Shown one piece after another: positions 33,685 to 39,810 of a DNA stretch of 39,810 nt (the stretch's first letter is position 1; each line of letters opens with the position of its first letter). A program made the position numbers and the translations under genes. Where the stretch lies: assembly GCA_945952065.1 (NCBI GenBank), contig CAMFGY010000037.1, positions 1 through 39,810 of the forward strand. Reading direction: 5' to 3'. This stretch comes from an uncultured Burkholderiales bacterium (GTDB taxonomy: Bacteria > Pseudomonadota > Gammaproteobacteria > Burkholderiales > Burkholderiaceae_C). The notes under the pieces are model-generated. The model did no database searches, was not told the DNA's origin, and saw nothing but the letters and a program-made list of their open reading frames with translations.

Positions 33685-33722
33685 GGGGTCGGGTCTTGCC
33701 TGGAGTGGCAAGTCCTGACCCC
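33685..33722. repeat. REP-like hairpin behind groEL
   Basis: GGGGTCGGGTCTTGCC (33685-33700) and GGCAAGTCCTGACCCC (33707-33722) form a hairpin (14 of 16 paired) with a 6-nt loop, starting 8 nt after the groEL stop. Both arms match the 16-mer beside the RAYT gene at 13899-13959. Confidence 0.75.
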
Positions 33723-33729
33723 GAGGGCA

Positions 33730-35406
<1,677 letters not shown>

Positions 35407-35469
35407 CTACGCCACCTATACCGAGCATTGGTTGGGAAGGAATGCGTAGCGAGCGGCGTGCTGGCTAGG

Positions 35470-35525
35470 CGGACGGAGCGGAGGAACCGGAGCGTGCTTG
35501 TTGCACGTGAGGATTCCGAGCACCG
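35470..35525. repeat. Palindromic repeat-like element in the groES-groEL spacer
   Basis: The core GAACCGGAGCGTGC - TTGTT - GCACGTGAGGATTC pairs at 10 of 15 positions, with a perfect inner stem CGTGC (35493-35497) / GCACG (35503-35507). It lies in the 177-nt groES-groEL gap; a second stem (GACGC / GCGTC, about 35532-35546) is nearby. The minus-strand text around CGGAATCCTCACG and GCTCCGGTTCC resembles an extragenic repeat I recall from several Burkholderiales; this was not checked. Confidence 0.5.
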
Positions 35526-35556
35526 CCCAACGACGCCAGCGCGTCGCGCAGTAGCT

Positions 35557-35847
35557 TTACTTCTCGACCACAGCGAAGAGGTCTTCTTCGCGCATCACCA
35601 GCAACTCCGTACCATCAACCTTGACGGTCTGGCCCGAGTACTTGCCGAACAGAACGCGGTCACCGACCTTCACGTTCAGGGCGATCAGGTCGCCACGGTC
35701 ATTGCGCTTGCCATTGCCGACGGCCAGCACCTCACCTTGATCCGGCTTCTCAGCGGCGGCGTCAGGAATGACGATGCCCGAGGCAGTCTTGGTTTCTTGT
35801 TCGAGGCGCTTAACGATCACGCGATCGTGCAGAGGACGCAGGTTCAT
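35557..35847 (-). CDS. groES: Co-chaperonin GroES (10 kDa subunit)
   Basis: GroES caps the GroEL chamber. It has 96 residues starting [14 protein letters not shown], with the mobile loop [14 protein letters not shown] and the conserved [12 protein letters not shown] and EDLFAVVEK end. The frame is open upstream, but the family N-terminus and AGGAG just before ATG 35847 fix the start. It is the first gene of groESL; the leader from the predicted transcription start is about 150 nt and includes CIRCE. Confidence 0.98.
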   Translation of the reverse strand: MNLRPLHDRVIVKRLEQETKTASGIVIPDAAAEKPDQGEVLAVGNGKRNDRGDLIALNVKVGDRVLFGKYSGQTVKVDGTELLVMREEDLFAVVEK

Positions 35848-35969
35848 CACATCTCCTAGAGAGTTTCGGGTCTTCGTTGAACTGGGCGTTGGCAGCTTGC
35901 GCCCACCAGCCACCCGGTCGGGGAATTTCGAGACTTGGGACACCCGGCAAAGCCGAGCCTCTTGCGTCG

Positions 35970-35996
35970 TTAGCACTCGCATGGGGTGAGTGCTAG
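35970..35996 (-). promoter_or_regulatory. CIRCE operator (HrcA binding site)
   Basis: TTAGCACTC (35970-35978), nine bases, then GAGTGCTAG (35988-35996): the CIRCE inverted repeat with a single deviation at the last base. HrcA bound here represses groESL until heat shock. It lies immediately downstream of the predicted -10. Confidence 0.95.
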
Positions 35997-36003
35997 CAAA
36001 CGG

Positions 36004-36032
36004 ATTATAGGGGCGGGTCTCAGCCTTTCAAG
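36004..36032 (-). promoter_or_regulatory. groES promoter, composite sigma70 / sigma32-like
   Basis: On the minus strand CTTGAAA (36026-36032) is followed after 12 nt by CCCC (36010-36013) and TATAAT (36004-36009). TTGAAA-16-TATAAT suits sigma70; CTTGAAA-N12-CCCCTATA suits the heat-shock sigma factor RpoH. The start site should fall near 35997, at the CIRCE edge. The 415-nt gap from groES to the next gene (35848-36262) holds the groES leader, CIRCE and this promoter; beyond 36033 only a small stem (GCAACT / AGTTGC, near 36170) is visible. Confidence 0.75.
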
Positions 36033-36262
36033 ACCCTGGGTGAGATCAGTTGGATGCTTTTGTCGAACTTGTTCGCGGCATCGAAGCAGGGCTCCGGGTG
36101 TTGCTGCGTGGCGGCATGGGTGACTCGTGAACTTTTGCACAAGGGCTAACTGGGTTGTGCCGCAACTCCGAAAAAGTTGCGCCTACCGGGTGTTGCGCAG
36201 CTCACAATGCTTTGGATTCCTAGAAAACGCGCCGGCCGAGAACGAGTGTCGACAGAGCATCG

Positions 36263-37522
36263 ATGCACATCGCGCAGCGACGAGGAGGCAATGCCGTGTA
36301 TGGAGTGGCAGATGAGGCGGGAGGAATAGCCTCAAATGAGTTTGCAGGTATACAAAAACACTCTCCAAGGCGCGCCGCATCAAGCAGGTGCTCGGCTGGC
36401 CTGTCGGCACATGCAATTGCTCTGCCTTCGCGAGCAGCAAACAAGTGCCAAGGCTTGAGGTCGGAAACGTTTGACGCATCGGAAGCGCCGTTTGCGCCGG
36501 ATGTGATCCTGGCTCACCCAGGTTGGGGCGAGACGCTTTACGCCAAAGATGTGTTTCCCGAAGCGCGCTTGGTGCACTTTGCAGAATGGTTCTACAACAG
36601 CCAAGGCGCAGATATTGGGTTTGATCCCGAGTTCCCGGTCACCTTCGATGACCAAGCGCGCATCCGCAGTTGGAACGCATTGCATCTGTTGAATCTGGAG
36701 AACTGCGACGCGGCGATCAGCCCGACGCAGTGGCAGAAAGCGCAGCACCCGCTCGCCTACCAGGACAAGATCACGGTTGCGCGTGAGGGCATTGATACTG
36801 AGAACTTGTATCCCGATTCAACGGCCCGATTCAAATTGCCGACGGGTCAGGTGCTGAAGGGCGGGAATCCGGTTGTCACCTATGTGGCGCGCAATTTGGA
36901 GCCTTACCGAGGTTTTCATTCCTTCATGCGGGCCTTGCCGGCCATTCAGGCCGAGCATAAGCAATGTCATACCGTCATCGTCGGTGGTGATGAGGTCAGC
37001 TACGGCAGTCGGCCCAAGTGCGGGAAATTCAAAACTTGGCGTGAAAAAATGCTCGCCGAGGTCGGGTCAAGGCTAGACCCTGCGCGCACCCATTTCGTCG
37101 GCAAACTGTCCTATGTCGACTACAAGCGCTTGCTGCAAGTGTCAGCCGCGCATGTCTATCTGACTTACCCCTTCATGCTGAGCTGGTCGATGTTGGAGGC
37201 CATGGCCTCTGGCTGCATGGTCATCGGGTCGGATACGGCGCCGGTCCGGGAGGTGCTCTGTGGCGAACAGAACGGGCGATTGGTCGGTTTCACCGATATC
37301 AATGAAATCGCAGAGAAGACGCTGCTGGCAATCACTGAGCCCCTGCGTTTTGCATCCATTCGGGGCAATGCCGCTGCTGCTGTTCAAGCGAAGTTCAGCC
37401 GAAACCAGGGCTTGCATTGCTTTGAGTCGGCTCTGCAATTGCACGACTCGGTGGCGGTAGTGGCGCACCTGGCCAGGCCGGCTTCCCATCGAGATCGAAG
37501 TCTTGCGGGTGCGAGGGCATGA
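36263..37522 (+). CDS. Glycosyltransferase family 4-like, N-terminal lobe missing or degraded
   Basis: From about residue 78 this 419-residue frame is a clear GT-B glycosyltransferase: PDVILAHPGWGETLYAKDVFPEA, FDPEFPVTFDD, the VAREGIDTENL segment, the FVARNLEPYRG-type block (YVARNLEPYRGFHSFMRALP), and the donor-site region HVYLTYPFMLSWSMLEAMASG. The first 77 residues do not look like the Rossmann half that such enzymes begin with (normally about 120 residues starting near an 'FVHQNFP'-type strand). They are Ser/Ala/Arg-rich without strand-helix alternation. The 5' end is therefore either lost by rearrangement or frameshifted, and the enzyme may be inactive. The start at 36263 is only the first ATG of the frame. 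Base composition is less GC-biased than in the preceding genes. Confidence 0.65.
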   Translation: MHIAQRRGGNAVYGVADEAGGIASNEFAGIQKHSPRRAASSRCSAGLSAHAIALPSRAANKCQGLRSETFDASEAPFAPDVILAHPGWGETLYAKDVFPEARLVHFAEWFYNSQGADIGFDPEFPVTFDDQARIRSWNALHLLNLENCDAAISPTQWQKAQHPLAYQDKITVAREGIDTENLYPDSTARFKLPTGQVLKGGNPVVTYVARNLEPYRGFHSFMRALPAIQAEHKQCHTVIVGGDEVSYGSRPKCGKFKTWREKMLAEVGSRLDPARTHFVGKLSYVDYKRLLQVSAAHVYLTYPFMLSWSMLEAMASGCMVIGSDTAPVREVLCGEQNGRLVGFTDINEIAEKTLLAITEPLRFASIRGNAAAAVQAKFSRNQGLHCFESALQLHDSVAVVAHLARPASHRDRSLAGARA

Positions 37523-37545
37523 GCTTTTCCCTATAGACGCTTTCT

Positions 37546-37623
37546 ATGGAGCACCGGCACAAAGGGTCGTCGATGAGCCGGGACAGCCAGTTGATCAAGA
37601 AATATGAAAGGGGCGAGAGATGA
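37546..37623 (+). CDS. Possible 25-residue leader peptide upstream of the RTX gene
   Basis: ATG 37546 opens a 25-codon frame (MEHRHKGSSMSRDSQLIKKY...) whose TGA overlaps the RTX gene ATG as ATGA. The overlap suggests translational coupling, but the frame is short and lacks a clear ribosome-binding site. It may be chance. Confidence 0.2.
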   Translation: MEHRHKGSSMSRDSQLIKKYERGER

Positions 37624-38069
37624 AAATTCCTAGATTTTTTCGACTGCCTTTCCTCTCCCACCGAATGGCGGCAAGCGAGGGGCTTCAAATTCAAGACCTC
37701 ACCCTATCGGCGCGTGAAGGTAACGACCAGATCACCAGCAAGGGCGACCTTGACATCATCGATGGCGGAGACGATGCCGACAATATCGATGCCGGAGGTG
37801 GTGACGATCTCTTCACCGGCGGAAAGGGCGCCGACTATCTGCGCGGCGGCCTGGGCAATGACACTTACACCTATGTAGGGGCCGACTATGGAGCCGACCT
37901 GATCAGCGACAGCCAGGGCAGCAACAAGATCCATTTCGAAGGTGCCCAACTAGGAAGCGCGGGCTACGACGCCAGCAAACTGGCTTGCGTCGGCGCCAAC
38001 GTCGTCGAGATCTGCAAGTACACGCTCGGGTCGACGGATTTTCTGCTCGCATCAAGGCGAGCGGCATGA
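37620..38069 (+). CDS. Short RTX-type calcium-binding repeat protein
   Basis: A 149-residue protein with hemolysin-type RTX nonapeptide repeats (GGxGxDxUx): the stretch DGGDDADNIDAGGGDDLFTG then GGKGADYLRGGLGNDTYTY, roughly residues 48-90, which should form a calcium-binding beta-roll. A segment typical of what follows RTX blocks comes next (GADLISDSQGSNKIHFEGAQL). Most RTX proteins are far larger and end in a type I secretion signal; this one stops soon after. AAGGGGCGAGAG before ATG 37620 supports the start. The stop overlaps the next gene by ATGA. It could be a fragment of a larger RTX protein or a small stand-alone one. Confidence 0.72.
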   Translation: MKIPRFFRLPFLSHRMAASEGLQIQDLTLSAREGNDQITSKGDLDIIDGGDDADNIDAGGGDDLFTGGKGADYLRGGLGNDTYTYVGADYGADLISDSQGSNKIHFEGAQLGSAGYDASKLACVGANVVEICKYTLGSTDFLLASRRAA

Positions 38070-38572
38070 CCGGCATCTTGCTGTTCGCTGTGATCGGCTT
38101 GTGGCTATGGGTCTGCACAGCCATCACGCGGGCGTTGATGCGCAGGCTGCCGACTTGGTGGCACTCAGGTATCGGATTACTCGTATGGATTGCCCTGCTG
38201 GTGCTGCCGGTGGGGGACGAGATCGTGGGCGGGTTTCAGTTTCGAGCGCTGTGCGAGAGGAACGCAGTTTTTCACGTCGGCGTTGGAAACCCTAACGGTA
38301 GAACTACACGGTACTCGAGTAGCCCGTTAAATGAAGCAGTGCCTGGTACGGCTATCCCCATCTACCACACCGGAGATGTTTATACCGATGTGCAATCGGG
38401 TGAGATCGTGGTGAGGTCTGATTTGTTCGTTGCAGAAGGCGGCGTTTTCATCCGGGCTCTCGGTATCGCCGAACGCAACGCACCGATCACCATAGGTCGA
38501 CCGTATTGCTCTCCAGAGGATGTTCGTGGAGAACGAGTGCATCGCACGCTCAAATTCTCTGTCATCAACTGA
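38066..38572 (+). CDS. Two-helix membrane protein of unknown function coupled to the RTX gene
   Basis: A 168-residue protein starting MTGILLFAVIGLWLWVCTAITRALM. Two transmembrane segments (about 3-20 and 34-52, LLVWIALLVLPVGDEIVGG) are followed by a periplasmic or cytoplasmic domain of about 110 residues with FQFRALCERNAVFHVG and a strand-rich end. I recall 'LPxxDE-IxG-xQF-xLC' proteins in other beta-proteobacteria, all without function. The start is chosen from the ATGA overlap with the RTX gene; the longer in-frame extension would run inside the RTX gene. The coupling and membrane topology would suit an immunity-like or secretion-helper partner, but this is speculation. Confidence 0.7.
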   Translation: MTGILLFAVIGLWLWVCTAITRALMRRLPTWWHSGIGLLVWIALLVLPVGDEIVGGFQFRALCERNAVFHVGVGNPNGRTTRYSSSPLNEAVPGTAIPIYHTGDVYTDVQSGEIVVRSDLFVAEGGVFIRALGIAERNAPITIGRPYCSPEDVRGERVHRTLKFSVIN

Positions 38573-38652
38573 TTGATTGAGGGAGAACAATTGGGCTGCT
38601 GCCGGTTTCATGGACACCTTGTTAAGGTGTGAAGTGAAATCGGAGGTTGGTT

Positions 38653-38946
38653 ATGGGAACAAGACGGCAATTCAGCCGGGAGTTCAAAGTTGAGGCGGTG
38701 AAGCTGGTCAAAGAGCGCGGCGTGTCGATCACGCAGGCAGCGCGGGACTTGGACATTCACCAGACGATGCTGCGGGCTTGGATACGTGAGATTGCGGCTG
38801 ATTCGCAGCAGGCATTTCCAGGTAAAGGCGTGATGAAGCCTGAGCAGGCCGAAATTGAGCGGCTGAAGAAAGAAGTGGCCAAGCTCAAGATGGAGCGCGA
38901 CATCTTGAAAAAAGCCGCGGCCTACTTTGCGAAGGACTCACTGTGA
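38653..38946 (+). CDS. IS3-family OrfA (DNA-binding transposase subunit)
   Basis: A 97-residue OrfA with a helix-turn-helix (REFKVEAVKLVKERGVSITQAARDLDIHQTMLRAWI, residues about 8-44) and a C-terminal leucine zipper-like helix (IERLKKEVAKLKMERDILKKAAAYF). GGAGG ends 6 nt before ATG 38653. Near its end is AAAAAAG (38908-38914), the kind of run at which IS3 elements shift frame to make OrfAB. The TGA overlaps the GTG of orfB. Confidence 0.92.
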   Translation: MGTRRQFSREFKVEAVKLVKERGVSITQAARDLDIHQTMLRAWIREIAADSQQAFPGKGVMKPEQAEIERLKKEVAKLKMERDILKKAAAYFAKDSL

Positions 38947-39800
38947 AGTTCGAGTTCGTGGCAAAGCACCGAGGGGTCTGGCCGGCGGTGGTGATTTGCG
39001 GGGCGCTCGGTGTCTCGCGCAGCGGCTTTTATGCCTGGCTGAACAGGCCGCGAAGCCAACGCAGCCTGCGCCATGAGCGCATCGGCGAGCAGGTCAAGCA
39101 GAGCTTTTTGGACAGTGACCGCACCTATGGCGCCCGCCGGGTTTGGCGCGACGTGCTGGCCGTTGGCGTGAGCTGTGGGCTGCACCTGATCGAGAAACTC
39201 ATGCAGCAGCAAGCGCTGCGTGCAAGGCCCAGGCGGCGCGGCCTACCCAAGGATGACAGCCAACGAGGCGAGGCCGCGAGCAATGTGCTGGATCGACAAT
39301 TCAAGGCCGAGGGGCCGAATCAGAAGTGGGTGGCGGACTTCACCTACATCTGGACGGCCGAAGGCTGGCTGTACGTTGCAGTGGTGCTGGACCTGTTCTC
39401 ACGCCGCGCAGTGGGCTGGTCGATGCAGGCCAGCATGACATCGCAGCTGGTGGCGGATGCGCTGATGATGGCCGTTTGGCGTCGAGGCAAGCCGCTGGCA
39501 CTTTTGCATCATTCGGATCAGGGCAGTCAATACACCAGCGGCCACTTCCAGCAACTGCTCAAGGACCATGGCATCACCTGCAGCATGAGTCGCGCAGGCG
39601 AGGTATGGGACAACTCAGCGATGGAGAGCTTCTTCAGCTCAATGAAGACCGAACGTATTGCACGCAAGGTCTACAGAACGCGCGACGAAGCAAGGGCTGA
39701 TGTATTCGATTACGTCGAGCGGTTCTACAACCCGACTCGGCGTCATTCAACTATCGGCTATGTCAGCCCGGTACAGTTCGAGCAAGCTCATCGAGCTTAG
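38943..39800 (+). CDS. IS3-family OrfB (DDE transposase)
   Basis: A 285-residue retroviral-integrase-type transposase. An HTH_21-like segment (SLRHERIGEQVKQSFLDSDRTYGARRVWRDV) precedes the rve catalytic domain. The DDE residues are Asp in WVADFTYIWT, Asp in LHHSDQGSQY and Glu in NSAMESFFSSMKTE. The C-terminus YVERFYNPTRRHSTIGYVSP is typical. The start is a GTG overlapping the orfA stop (GTGA). The frame stays open upstream of it across the A6G run, so it could also be made as a -1 frameshift fusion. No disrupting mutation was seen, so the element may be active. Confidence 0.93.
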   Translation: MKFEFVAKHRGVWPAVVICGALGVSRSGFYAWLNRPRSQRSLRHERIGEQVKQSFLDSDRTYGARRVWRDVLAVGVSCGLHLIEKLMQQQALRARPRRRGLPKDDSQRGEAASNVLDRQFKAEGPNQKWVADFTYIWTAEGWLYVAVVLDLFSRRAVGWSMQASMTSQLVADALMMAVWRRGKPLALLHHSDQGSQYTSGHFQQLLKDHGITCSMSRAGEVWDNSAMESFFSSMKTERIARKVYRTRDEARADVFDYVERFYNPTRRHSTIGYVSPVQFEQAHRA

Positions 39801-39810
39801 GTCGGCGTCC

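Larger units (their letters stand above)
38611..39810 (+). mobile_element. IS3-family insertion sequence, right end cut by the window
   Basis: Two overlapping frames (orfA and orfB) encode an IS3-type transposase. The left end is proposed at 38611 (TGGACACC). The last bases of the window, read on the other strand, begin GGACGCCGACCTAAGC, which matches the left end GGACACCTTGTTAAGG at 10 of 16 positions. The right terminus therefore probably lies one base beyond 39810. A short stem (ACACCTT 38614-38620 / AAGGTGT 38624-38630) lies inside the left end. Target duplications cannot be tested here. Confidence 0.8.

Noticed and set aside
37070..37095. A GGGTCAAGG/CTAGACCC stretch inside the glycosyltransferase that looks REP-like.
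   Set aside because: It fits the REP consensus poorly and lies within conserved coding sequence.

Overview
This window looks like chromosome from a GC-rich beta-proteobacterium of the order Burkholderiales, most likely the Comamonadaceae / Rubrivivax-Leptothrix-Roseateles side. The evidence is a Bug-type (TctC) solute receptor, System II cytochrome c maturation (ResB-CcsB) beside a c4-type cytochrome, a divergent engB, a PEP-CTERM protein, and groESL under a CIRCE operator. No rRNA, tRNA or CRISPR array was seen. Coding density is high.

Layout. 1-1232: the 3' end of an uvrA-type gene, followed by a hairpin terminator. 1.4-4.8 kb: a secreted YtcJ-like amidohydrolase convergent with a BCCT transporter. 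5.0-6.5 kb: an exported phytase-like esterase with a PEP-CTERM anchor, preceded by what reads as a PhoB box with phoA-like spacing. 6.6-9.8 kb: a small membrane protein and a large S9 peptidase carrying a charged coiled-coil insertion. 9.9-12.3 kb: a leftward cluster of an M48 lipoprotein protease, a UPF0149 protein and a small conserved protein. 12.4-13.9 kb: a DUF808 membrane protein and a periplasmic thioredoxin. 13.9-14.9 kb: a REP-associated tyrosine transposase (RAYT) preceded by an inverted pair of a 16-bp repeat; the same repeat forms a hairpin behind groEL. 14.9-17.8 kb: a LysR regulator divergent from a Bug receptor and an N-formylglutamate amidohydrolase.

17.9-23.5 kb (leftward): an SRPBCC protein, an unknown protein, glmU, a DUF4136 lipoprotein, ttcA, folB and a pteridine-reductase-like SDR. 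23.5-30.5 kb (leftward): an envelope redox block of msrQ, msrP, a periplasmic solute-binding protein, ccsB, resB and a diheme cytochrome c. engB diverges from the cytochrome. 31.5-36.0 kb (leftward): a DUF1631 protein and groEL-groES with terminator, CIRCE and a composite sigma70/sigma32-like promoter.

36.0-39.8 kb is the accessory end: a glycosyltransferase lacking a recognisable N-terminal lobe, a short RTX-repeat protein translationally coupled to an unknown membrane protein, and an IS3-family element whose right end is cut by the window edge.

Most of the window is ordinary housekeeping and envelope metabolism. The signals most worth following are the RAYT/REP set, the candidate Pho box on the PEP-CTERM phytase-like gene, the terminator hairpin that runs directly into the glmU start codon, the repeat-like groES-groEL spacer, and the small RTX/membrane-protein pair. 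All are sequence-level inferences; none was tested by database search.
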